Source: Leptotrichia sp. oral taxon 212
GTDB taxonomy: Bacteria; Fusobacteriota; Fusobacteriia; Fusobacteriales; Leptotrichiaceae
Direction: 5' to 3'
NCBI RefSeq assembly: GCF_001274535.1
Contig: NZ_CP012410.1
Coordinates: 1,461,126-1,525,125 of the forward strand
Length of the DNA: 64,000 nucleotides
The notes under the pieces are model-generated. The model was not told the DNA's origin. It ran no database searches and saw nothing but the letters and a program-made list of their open reading frames with translations. Positions 1 to 6,840 of this stretch are shown here, piece after piece. The translations under genes and the position numbers were made by a program. Each line of letters begins with the position of its first letter. Within the stretch, counting starts at the first letter, position 1.

Positions 1-229
1 TTATTCCAAGTATTCTTGCTACCTTTGCCACAGTCAGCTGCAGTTTTCCCAGCAGTTCCAGATCTTCTTCTGTAGCCGCATCAAGATTTTTTATTTCTTT
101 TTTAGGTATTACAAGAACGTGTACTTTTGCTGCAGGATTTATATCATGAAAAGCTAAAAATTCATCATCTTCATAAACTATATTGGCCGGAATTTCCTTA
201 TCTATTATTTTTTTAAATATTGTTGACAT
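1..229 (-). CDS. HIT family (histidine triad) protein, partial
   Basis: The visible 76 residues start MSTIFKKIIDKEIPANIVYE and continue through DDEFLAFHDINPAAKVHVLV, the typical N-terminal half of Hint-type nucleotide hydrolases of the HIT superfamily. These act on purine nucleoside phosphoramidates and are cytoplasmic. The catalytic HxHxH triad lies near the C terminus and falls outside the window, so activity cannot be judged. The start is ATG at 227-229, preceded by a GAGGT ribosome site. The gene is transcribed leftwards and lies about 50 bp downstream of rpiB. Confidence 0.85.
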   Translation of the reverse strand, partial: MSTIFKKIIDKEIPANIVYEDDEFLAFHDINPAAKVHVLVIPKKEIKNLDAATEEDLELLGKLQLTVAKVARILGI

Positions 230-280
230 TCTGTTACCTCCCATTTCATAATTTATCCATTCATGAAATCTGTAAATTAA

Positions 281-715
281 TTATACCTCTTTTTCTATTT
301 TCCCAACTCTTCTTGCATGTCTTCCACCTTCAAATTCAGTGTTTATAAAAGTTTCCACACATGCAATTGCCAATGAATCTCCTAAAACTCTGGCTCCAAG
401 TGCTATAATATTTGCATCATTATGCAGTCTTGAAAGCTTTGCAGTAAATTCGTTATGTGCAAGGGCAGCCCTTATTCCTTTTATTTTGTTTGCAGAGATT
501 GAAATTCCTATACCTGTACCACATATCAGTACCCCGAACTGTGCTTCTCCGCTTAAGACTTTTTCGCTTGCAAGTGCAGCAATATCAGGATAATCTACAG
601 AATCAAGAGTATCTGTACCTACATTAATAACTTCATGACCTTTTTTTCTCAGTTCCTCTTTTACTTTATTCTTCAAGTCAACTCCCGCATGATCATTTCC
701 GATTACTATTTTCAT
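281..715 (-). CDS. rpiB: ribose-5-phosphate isomerase B
   Basis: This 144-residue protein has the full length of the RpiB/LacAB family. It would interconvert ribose 5-phosphate and ribulose 5-phosphate in the cytoplasmic pentose phosphate pathway. Family marks are GNDHAG at 7-12, the proposed base Cys65 within LICGTGIGISISANK, and the LSRLHNDANIIALG segment at 94-107 carrying the ring-opening histidine. It lies downstream of the YbgC-like gene. The leader is odd: the GGAG ribosome site is about 33 nt before the ATG and a small hairpin lies between them (see the site entry). Ribulose-phosphate 3-epimerase (rpe) of the same pathway is at 5.4 kb. Confidence 0.95.
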   Translation of the reverse strand: MKIVIGNDHAGVDLKNKVKEELRKKGHEVINVGTDTLDSVDYPDIAALASEKVLSGEAQFGVLICGTGIGISISANKIKGIRAALAHNEFTAKLSRLHNDANIIALGARVLGDSLAIACVETFINTEFEGGRHARRVGKIEKEV

Positions 716-725
716 AAGTTTCGTT

Positions 726-752
726 AGGGATAAAAATAAAATCCCTGTCTCC
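726..752 (-). promoter_or_regulatory. hairpin between the ribosome binding site and the rpiB start
   Basis: On the minus strand AAGGAAGGAGAC is followed by AGGGAT, a 9-nt loop and ATCCCT, and then 10 nt before the rpiB ATG. Folding the 21-nt hairpin would leave about 12 nt between GGAG and ATG. No T-run follows, so it does not look like a terminator. The bridging role is inferred. Confidence 0.45.
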
Positions 753-765
753 TTCCTTTATAAAA

Positions 766-1173
766 TTACTGTCCTGCTATTTTTTCCAATATTTCCTTAT
801 TTACCCTTTTTAATTTTCCTTTTTCATCAGTAAATACATTTATTGTTTCTGCTGTTACTTTTAATTCCTTCTCTGAATTATAAATTTCATAGTAAAATCT
901 GATTTTTATGCTGTTAATCTCCTTTATTTCTACAAATACTTCTATCTCTTCATCATATCTGGCGGAACTTATATATTCTATATTTAAAGTTTTTACAGGT
1001 AAAATAAATCCCATGTCCTCTATCTGCTTATATGGAAAAATATCTCTAAAATACTCCGTTCTTGCCATTTCCATCCATTTCAGATAATTTGAGTGATATA
1101 CAACTCCCATTTTATCTGTATCATAATAATAAACTCTCAATTTACAGCTTTTTCTCATAAGATTTTTTTTCAC
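766..1173 (-). CDS. acyl-CoA thioesterase, YbgC/4HBT hotdog family
   Basis: This 135-residue single hotdog-fold protein has the family signature near its N terminus: RVYYYDTDKMGVVYHSNYLKWMEMARTE, where Asp18 or Asp20 with Tyr26 and His27 mark the 4-hydroxybenzoyl-CoA thioesterase-like active site. It probably hydrolyses short acyl-CoA or acyl-ACP thioesters; the substrate is unknown. The apparent start is GTG, with AAGGA located inside the end of khpA and only 2 nt between the two genes, so translational coupling is likely. In proteobacteria ybgC belongs to the tol-pal cluster, but no tol gene is present here. Confidence 0.85.
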   Translation of the reverse strand: MKKNLMRKSCKLRVYYYDTDKMGVVYHSNYLKWMEMARTEYFRDIFPYKQIEDMGFILPVKTLNIEYISSARYDEEIEVFVEIKEINSIKIRFYYEIYNSEKELKVTAETINVFTDEKGKLKRVNKEILEKIAGQ

Positions 1174-1175
1174 AA

Positions 1176-1418
1176 TTATAATTCCTTCACTTCAATTTTT
1201 ACTATTTTCTTTTCTTTTTTAGCAATTGAAGAAACAAGCGTTCTAAGGGATGTTATTACCCTTCCGTTTCTACCTATGATTTTACCCATGTCTTCCTGTG
1301 CCACATTTATTATTATATCCACGTACTTTCCTTTTTCATTGCTTTCTATTGTATAGTTTTCAACTGAATCCAGTAAATTTTCCATCCAAAAATTAACTGT
1401 TTCAAAATATTTGCTCAT
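1176..1418 (-). CDS. khpA: KH-domain RNA-binding protein KhpA
   Basis: This 80-residue protein is a single type II KH domain with the GxxG loop in MGKIIGRNGRVI at about 44-55. KhpA-type proteins bind RNA, usually as heterodimers with KhpB, and influence envelope synthesis and division in Firmicutes and related groups. No khpB is in the window. An ATG four codons upstream is unlikely as start because the GGAGGA ribosome site lies inside those codons; ATG at 1416-1418 has ideal spacing. It is followed at 2 nt by the thioesterase gene. In many genomes khpA sits near rpsP; here it does not. Confidence 0.88.
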   Translation of the reverse strand: MSKYFETVNFWMENLLDSVENYTIESNEKGKYVDIIINVAQEDMGKIIGRNGRVITSLRTLVSSIAKKEKKIVKIEVKEL

Positions 1419-1519
1419 TTTTCCTCCCATAATTTGTATATTTTTAATCTTCTGTTTTATATTTATTATTTTTATCCATTTATTTCCTAATAAACTTTAT
1501 ATTTAAAAAATTTCTGATT

Positions 1520-1759
1520 TTACAATATTCCCAGCCATTCCCTCTTTTCAAGTATTTCTATATGAATATCCTTTTTCCTCAATCTTTCGATTGCTTTATC
1601 CATATCTTCAACAAAATAGGAATTTGTAATTATTTTTATCAGTCCTTCATTATTATCAAGTGTTCTGACATTACCCAGACCATCATATGCTTCTACTATT
1701 TTATTAATAAAGTCAATATGTTCTTTCCTAGTCTGAATTATATATTCCCAGCTTTTCAA
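1520..1759 (-). CDS. DUF4911 family small protein
   Basis: This is a 79-residue acidic/basic mixed protein without membrane segments. The pattern of an N-terminal beta strand, HIDFINKIVEAYDGLGNVRT and DNNEGLIKIITNSYFVEDM matches what I know of the DUF4911 family, short proteins of unknown function in anaerobes that often lie near translation genes. The start is TTG at 1757-1759 with GGAG seven bases upstream. It lies 28 bp after rsmA in the same direction, so it is probably in one operon with rsmA. No catalytic motif is visible. Confidence 0.65.
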   Translation of the reverse strand: MKSWEYIIQTRKEHIDFINKIVEAYDGLGNVRTLDNNEGLIKIITNSYFVEDMDKAIERLRKKDIHIEILEKREWLGIL

Positions 1760-1787
1760 TTTTTTACTCCATTCCTTCTGTCATCTT

Positions 1788-2615
1788 TTATTTTTTCAAT
1801 TCTTCTATTAAATTTATGAATTCCTGAACAGAAAATTCTTCTGTTCTTGCAAGTCTTGTTTTTCCAAGTTTCTCAAGGATATCTCCTGTCACTTCCTTAC
1901 TATATCCTTCTCCTGACAGATTATTTGCTATACTTTTTCTTTTATTCGAGAAAGCCGTCTTCAGATATTTAAAATATTCTTCCTCAGAAATCTGTTTTTC
2001 ATATCTTTCATCATCAAACATTTTGATTTTTAAAAATGCAGAATCAACTTTAGGAGCAGGAGTGAATTTTTCCTTTGGAACAGTAAAAAGATATTCTGCA
2101 TCAGCATAAAACTGGACTGCATGAGTTAACAGACTCATATTTTTACTTCCTGCTTCAGATGCAATTCTTTCAGCTACTTCCTTTTGAACCATTAAATAAA
2201 TTTCAGATATATTTTTTCTATATTCAATTAATTTATTTATAATTGGAGAAGTTATATAATATGGAATATTTGCCACTACTTTGATATTTTTCTTTCCATC
2301 TAGAAAAGTCCCTAAGTCTGCTGTCAAGAAATCTTCATGAATTAATGAAAAATTATCCCTGCCTTGAAATTTTTTATTCAATACAGGAATTAAGTCATCA
2401 TCTATTTCAAAAGCCGTCAAATATTTTGATTTTTCTATCAGTTTTCCAGTTAAAAATCCTAAACCCGGACCTATTTCTATTACTTCTGTATCTTTAGATA
2501 CACCTGAAACTTCTATTATTTTTTCTGACAGTTCTGAATCTTCCAGAAAATTCTGACCATATTTTTTTTTTGCTTCATGAATTTCATTTTTATGATTAAA
2601 TTTCTTTTTACTCAA
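1788..2615 (-). CDS. rsmA: 16S rRNA dimethyladenosine methyltransferase RsmA
   Basis: The 275-residue protein corresponds to KsgA/RsmA, which dimethylates two adjacent adenines in the 3'-terminal helix of 16S rRNA using SAM during 30S maturation. KKYGQNFLED near residue 18 is the family opening, VIEIGPGLGFLTGKL at 45-59 is the SAM-binding loop and NIPYYITSP at 116-124 is the N-I/L-P-Y/F target-adenine motif. The start is TTG with AGGAGA at good spacing. Length is normal. It follows hpt by 43 bp, and the DUF4911 gene follows. Confidence 0.95.
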   Translation of the reverse strand: MSKKKFNHKNEIHEAKKKYGQNFLEDSELSEKIIEVSGVSKDTEVIEIGPGLGFLTGKLIEKSKYLTAFEIDDDLIPVLNKKFQGRDNFSLIHEDFLTADLGTFLDGKKNIKVVANIPYYITSPIINKLIEYRKNISEIYLMVQKEVAERIASEAGSKNMSLLTHAVQFYADAEYLFTVPKEKFTPAPKVDSAFLKIKMFDDERYEKQISEEEYFKYLKTAFSNKRKSIANNLSGEGYSKEVTGDILEKLGKTRLARTEEFSVQEFINLIEELKK

Positions 2616-2658
2616 AATTTCTCCTAAATTTTTATTTTTAATTTATTTTTACTAAAAA

Positions 2659-3216
2659 CTATTTCTTATAAAGTTCATCTGCCGCAAGTGCAACATAAGG
2701 AATATTTCTATACTCTTCAATAAAATCAAGCCCATATCCCAGTACAAATTCATTAGGAATTTCAAATCCTACATACTGAACATCAACTTCAACTTCACGT
2801 CTATCAGGTTTATCAAGTAAAGTACATAATGAAATTTTCTTAGGTCCTCTTCCACCTAATACTTTTAAAACTTTTTTCAGAGTCATACCTGAATCTATTA
2901 TATCTTCAACAATAAGGACATGTTTCCCCTGTATACTTCCTTCAAGATCTTTAAGTATCTTTACTTCCCTTGTTGATTCAAATCCTTCTCCGTAACTTGA
3001 AACAGACATAAAGTCCATTACCAGAGGCAATTTTATTTCTCTTACAAGATCAGCCATAAAAATAATAGATCCCTTAAGTAGTCCCACCACAACAAGAGGA
3101 GCGTCATCATCTTTTAAATCTTCTGTTATCTGTCTTCCAAGTTCTCTTATTCTTTGCGCAAGGGCTTCTTTTGTAATCAACTGACTTCTGATACCAAATT
3201 CCCAATCTTTTTTCAT
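2659..3216 (-). CDS. hpt: hypoxanthine phosphoribosyltransferase
   Basis: This 185-residue purine salvage enzyme converts hypoxanthine or guanine plus PRPP to IMP or GMP. The PRPP-binding loop VEDIIDSGMT is at 103-112 and the LKGS loop at 47-50; FVLGYGLDF near 157-165 is the usual base-site strand. Length and motifs agree with bacterial Hpt. It is the first gene of the leftward run toward rsmA and has a good promoter of its own at 3270-3298. It is transcribed divergently from the PASTA gene. Confidence 0.95.
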   Translation of the reverse strand: MKKDWEFGIRSQLITKEALAQRIRELGRQITEDLKDDDAPLVVVGLLKGSIIFMADLVREIKLPLVMDFMSVSSYGEGFESTREVKILKDLEGSIQGKHVLIVEDIIDSGMTLKKVLKVLGGRGPKKISLCTLLDKPDRREVEVDVQYVGFEIPNEFVLGYGLDFIEEYRNIPYVALAADELYKK

Positions 3217-3269
3217 TTTCTACAACTCCATTCTTTGCTAAATTATGTTTGTCTCCTCATATTTTTATG

Positions 3270-3298
3270 ATTATATCATTTTTTTTTTATTAATTCAA
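3270..3298 (-). promoter_or_regulatory. sigma70-type promoter for hpt
   Basis: The minus strand shows TTGAAT, a 17-nt spacer and TATAAT, ending about 54 nt before the hpt ATG. The spacer is nearly all A/T. No other gene start lies between. Confidence 0.7.
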
Positions 3299-3378
3299 GG
3301 TAACAATACAGAGAATTACTCAGTATAAATCAAGTCATAAAAGTTTCTATCTGATTCTCTCTTTTCCATCTGATAATA

Positions 3379-3407
3379 TTGCGTTTTCATACTATTTATG
3401 ATATTAT
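3379..3407 (+). promoter_or_regulatory. sigma70-type promoter for the PASTA-rsgA-rpe operon
   Basis: TTGCGT is followed by a 17-nt spacer and TATTAT, 38 nt before the ATG of the PASTA gene. The next plus-strand genes follow with short gaps, so this may drive the group. Confidence 0.55.
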
Positions 3408-3444
3408 ACTAACAGTAACATAAAAAAATATTTGAGGTGCTAAA

Positions 3445-4452
3445 ATGGCTAAAAAATTTAAATTTAATATTATAAAAACTATCAAAACTTTTCTTGTATT
3501 AGTTTGTTTATTTATACTTTCAACAATTGGAAGAAACGTTTTTATAAGACATTTTTTCAACGACAGGCTTACAGTGATTCCAAATGTCGTAAATCTTAAC
3601 GAAAAGGATGCTATAAACTATCTAAAAAAAGCAGGACTTAATGTCAAAGTAATTAATTCAAAAACTGAGAAAGTTCCACTTGATACAGTATACATACAGT
3701 TTCCTTTGCCAGGAAAATCTGTAAAAGTTAACCGTACTATTCAAATATGGGTAAATAATGGTAAAGGACAGGAAGTTCCTAATATTGTGGGTCTGGAACT
3801 GCTTGAAGCACGTTCTTTGCTTCAAGGGCAGAACATCCAAATTGAAAGGATAGACTATCAGCCTTCCAATCAGAAATACAATACTATATTAGGAGTTTAT
3901 CCTAAACCTGGAACTACCCTTGAAATAAATCAAAAGATATCAATACTGGTTTCTTCTCAGAAAGTTGTTGATCCATCAGTTATGCCAAACTTGATAGGAT
4001 TGGATCTGAATGATGCAAAAGTATTACTGGCTCAAATTGGACTGGAATTAGGAGGAACTTCTAAGTCAAGTGACCCTACACTTCCTGTAAATACTATTAT
4101 TTCAACATCACCTGCTCCAGGACAGAAAGTTACAAAAGGACAGAAAGTTTCAGTTGTTATAAATATTGGAGCACGAGTGAAATCTGATAAACCTTCGGTA
4201 GAAGAAATAATAAATCAGACTAACCAGCAGATTGATGACAAACAGATTGATAACATAATTACTAATACTCTTGAAAAAATTGATAAACGTAACAATGAAA
4301 ACAATGATAATCAGAAAAAGAATTCTAATCAGAAGAACCAGAACAATCAGAACAACAACGGTAATAACAATAATTCTGAAGATTCAAATGACAACAAGCA
4401 AATATTTACAAAGCCTAAAAAACGTGAAATTGATCGTCCTAGCAGCGATTAG
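3445..4452 (+). CDS. membrane-anchored PASTA-repeat protein lacking a kinase domain
   Basis: This 335-residue protein has a short basic cytoplasmic start, one membrane segment at about 13-32 and three PASTA modules at about 44-104, 109-171 and 178-240, each with the P-x-(V/L)-x-G/N-L opening and a P-x-PG turn. The last 80 residues are rich in Asn, Gln and Lys and look disordered. PASTA modules bind muropeptides or peptidoglycan outside the membrane. The next genes are rsgA and rpe, the same order found after the PASTA serine/threonine kinase prkC in Firmicutes, but no kinase domain is present. It may be the sensor half of that locus or a wall-binding scaffold. Confidence 0.85.
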   Translation: MAKKFKFNIIKTIKTFLVLVCLFILSTIGRNVFIRHFFNDRLTVIPNVVNLNEKDAINYLKKAGLNVKVINSKTEKVPLDTVYIQFPLPGKSVKVNRTIQIWVNNGKGQEVPNIVGLELLEARSLLQGQNIQIERIDYQPSNQKYNTILGVYPKPGTTLEINQKISILVSSQKVVDPSVMPNLIGLDLNDAKVLLAQIGLELGGTSKSSDPTLPVNTIISTSPAPGQKVTKGQKVSVVINIGARVKSDKPSVEEIINQTNQQIDDKQIDNIITNTLEKIDKRNNENNDNQKKNSNQKNQNNQNNNGNNNNSEDSNDNKQIFTKPKKREIDRPSSD

Positions 4453-4478
4453 TAAAATATAATTTAGGAGGAATTTTT

Positions 4479-5369
4479 ATTAAAGGAAAAGTTATAAGAA
4501 AAATTAAAGGATTCTACTATGTTTCAGATGAAAAATATAATCATCTAAAGAAAGAAAATATTTATGAATGTAAACTTAAGGGAACTCTAAAAGTTAAAAA
4601 CAACAAAATGAACTGTATCATAGGTGATATTGTTGAATTTGATGAAAATGAAAAAGTTATCACAGGAATTGACGAAAGAAAAAACTTTCTTTACCGTCCT
4701 TTACTTGCTAACATTGATTTTATAGGTATTCTTTTTTCCATAGTTTCTCCGGAATTTAATTTTAATGTATTTCAGAAAATGTTATTAAATGCCTGCTGGC
4801 AAAATATTCCAGCTATATTAATTATTTCAAAAATTGATTTAGTTGAAAAGAATACTTTAGATAAATTTCTAAATGAAATAAAGAAAAATTTTGGGAAGGA
4901 TTTTCCAGTTTTTCCTATTTCTACTGAAAAAAATATTGGATTAACAAAATTAAAGGAATATATAGAAGGAAAATCTGTTACAGTTTCAGGTCCCAGTGGA
5001 GTAGGTAAATCAACACTGATTAATTCCCTCATTGGAGAAGAAATTCTGACTACAAATGAAGTCAGCGAAAAAACTTCAAGAGGCCGTCATACTACAACAG
5101 AAAGTCGTTTTTTCAAAATGGATATAAATACATATATTATTGATACTCCAGGATTTACATCCCTTGATTTTCCAAAGCTGGATAATAAAAAAGAGCTGGA
5201 AACACTCTTTCCTGAATTTCTGAATCATATCCAGAATTGCAAATTTAGAGACTGTCTGCATGATAATGAGCCTCAGTGTGGTATTAAAGCAGCTGTTGAA
5301 AATAATGATATTCCTAGAATGAGATATGATTTTTACTTAAATTCGCTGGAAAATATTTTTAAAAATTAA
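4479..5369 (+). CDS. rsgA: ribosome biogenesis GTPase RsgA, apparent ATT start
   Basis: RsgA is a circularly permuted GTPase that matures the 30S subunit. From the first ATG (4608) the protein would lack its N-terminal OB fold, but the same frame is open upstream and encodes KGKVIRKIKGFYYVSDEK and YECKLKGTLK, the expected first strands. An ATT codon at 4479-4481 sits 6 nt after AGGAGGA and gives a normal length of 296 residues. The permuted G motifs follow: SKID at 117-120 (G4), GPSGVGKST at 171-179 (G1), DTPGF at 222-226 (G3). The zinc site is Cys254, Cys259, His261 and Cys267. The ATT start is inferred from spacing and homology. Confidence 0.92.
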   Translation: MKGKVIRKIKGFYYVSDEKYNHLKKENIYECKLKGTLKVKNNKMNCIIGDIVEFDENEKVITGIDERKNFLYRPLLANIDFIGILFSIVSPEFNFNVFQKMLLNACWQNIPAILIISKIDLVEKNTLDKFLNEIKKNFGKDFPVFPISTEKNIGLTKLKEYIEGKSVTVSGPSGVGKSTLINSLIGEEILTTNEVSEKTSRGRHTTTESRFFKMDINTYIIDTPGFTSLDFPKLDNKKELETLFPEFLNHIQNCKFRDCLHDNEPQCGIKAAVENNDIPRMRYDFYLNSLENIFKN

Positions 5370-5412
5370 ACATTAGATATCGGATAAAATTATTTTAATA
5401 AAGGTGGTTCTT

Positions 5413-6048
5413 ATGGAAAAAAAAATTATTATAGCCCCTTCACTGCTTGCGGCAGACTTTAGCAAGCTGAAGGAAGAAATATCAGAAATAGAAAAATATG
5501 GTGCTGAATATCTACATCTTGATGTTATGGATGGGAACTATGTTCCGAACATAAGTTTTGGAGCTCCTGTTATCTCAGCAATAAGAAAGCACAGCAATCT
5601 TGTTTTTGATGTTCATCTTATGGTTGAAAACCCTGATATGTTTATAAAGGACATGGTAGATGCAGGTGCAGATATCATTACTGTTCATGCGGAAGCTGCA
5701 AAGCATCTTAACAGAACAGTACAATTAATAAAATCCTATGGAAAAAAAGTAGGAATTGCCCTTAATCCGTCAACTCCTCTGGAAATGATAAAATACGATC
5801 TTAAAAATATTGACATGGTGCTTATTATGACTGTCAATCCTGGATTTGGAGGACAGAAGTTTATTGAAGATATGACTGAAAAAATTAGAGAATTGCGTAA
5901 AATCAATAAGGATATTGACATTGAAGTAGACGGTGGAATAAATGCTGAAACTGCAAAAAAAGTAAAAGAAGCAGGTGCAAATATACTTGTTGCAGGATCC
6001 TATGTCTTTAGCGGAAACTATAAAGAAAAAATAGAATCTTTAAAATAA
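5413..6048 (+). CDS. rpe: ribulose-phosphate 3-epimerase
   Basis: This 211-residue TIM-barrel enzyme interconverts ribulose 5-phosphate and xylulose 5-phosphate. Metal and acid/base residues are in LHLDVMDGNYVPN (His35, Asp37) and FDVHLMV (His68), with EVDGGI and the phosphate-binding VAGSYVF towards the C terminus. An in-frame GTG nine bases upstream lies inside the AAAGGTGG ribosome site, so ATG at 5413 is the better start. It follows rsgA by 43 bp, the usual rsgA-rpe order. Confidence 0.95.
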   Translation: MEKKIIIAPSLLAADFSKLKEEISEIEKYGAEYLHLDVMDGNYVPNISFGAPVISAIRKHSNLVFDVHLMVENPDMFIKDMVDAGADIITVHAEAAKHLNRTVQLIKSYGKKVGIALNPSTPLEMIKYDLKNIDMVLIMTVNPGFGGQKFIEDMTEKIRELRKINKDIDIEVDGGINAETAKKVKEAGANILVAGSYVFSGNYKEKIESLK

Positions 6049-6087
6049 TTAATATTTATTAAAATGAATGAAAAGGAAGGTACATTA

Positions 6088-6750
6088 ATGTATTTAGAAA
6101 TTGAAGCATTATTAGATGAATTTTATAAAACATATTATAAAATTGAAGAAATAAACTTAAGTCAGGTAATAAAATGCCTTACTACTACTGAATTACACGT
6201 AATTGAGGCAATTGGAGAAGAATCTCTTACAATGAATGAACTGTCTGATAAGCTGGGAATTACAATGGGAACAGCTTCTGTCGCTGTAAATAAGCTGACA
6301 GATAAATATTTCATAGAGCGTAACCGTTCTGAAAATGACAGAAGGAAAGTTTTTGTACAGTTGTCTAAAAAAGGGCTTCTGGCTTATAAATATCATGGAA
6401 ACTTTCATTCAAATATTCTTGAGAAAGTTACTTCAGAAATTCCTAAGGAAAAACTTGATACTTTTGTCGAAGTTTTCAAGATAATTGTTAATAATCTTAA
6501 CAAAGTAAAAAAAGATATTCAGCCAGAATCCATATTAAGCTTTGAGAAGGGAGATATCGTTCAGGTATCATCTTTTAAAGGAAGTCCTGCAATAAGAAAA
6601 TATCTGAATGAGAAAGGAATCATCATAAAATCCCTTATTAAAATACTTGATATTAATAAACATATTATTATGCTGCTTGTTGATGGAGATGAAAAAGTTA
6701 TCAGTATTGATGATGCTGCTGACATAATGGTCACAAGAAATTATGTATAA
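6088..6750 (+). CDS. MarR-type winged-helix regulator fused to a FeoA-like domain
   Basis: This 220-residue protein has a winged-helix DNA-binding domain at about 33-100 (TMNELSDKLGITMGTASVAV as helix-turn-helix, NRSENDRRKVFVQLS as the wing) and a second domain at 152-215, FEKGDIVQVSSFKG...GDEKVISIDDAADIMV, with the SH3-like FeoA pattern. Such fusions recall DtxR/IdeR-type metal regulators, where a FeoA/SH3 domain helps sense metal, although the helix-turn-helix here looks MarR-like. Target and effector are unknown. An ATG 24 bases upstream is disfavoured because AAGGAAGG lies between it and the ATG at 6088. It follows rpe by 39 bp. Confidence 0.75.
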   Translation: MYLEIEALLDEFYKTYYKIEEINLSQVIKCLTTTELHVIEAIGEESLTMNELSDKLGITMGTASVAVNKLTDKYFIERNRSENDRRKVFVQLSKKGLLAYKYHGNFHSNILEKVTSEIPKEKLDTFVEVFKIIVNNLNKVKKDIQPESILSFEKGDIVQVSSFKGSPAIRKYLNEKGIIIKSLIKILDINKHIIMLLVDGDEKVISIDDAADIMVTRNYV

Positions 6751-6840
6751 TTTAAATACATGCTTTAAATGGATAATATTTTATATAATCTATGTAAGAT
6801 TTTATCCATTTTTATTTATTATTTGAAAGGAATTGTAAAT

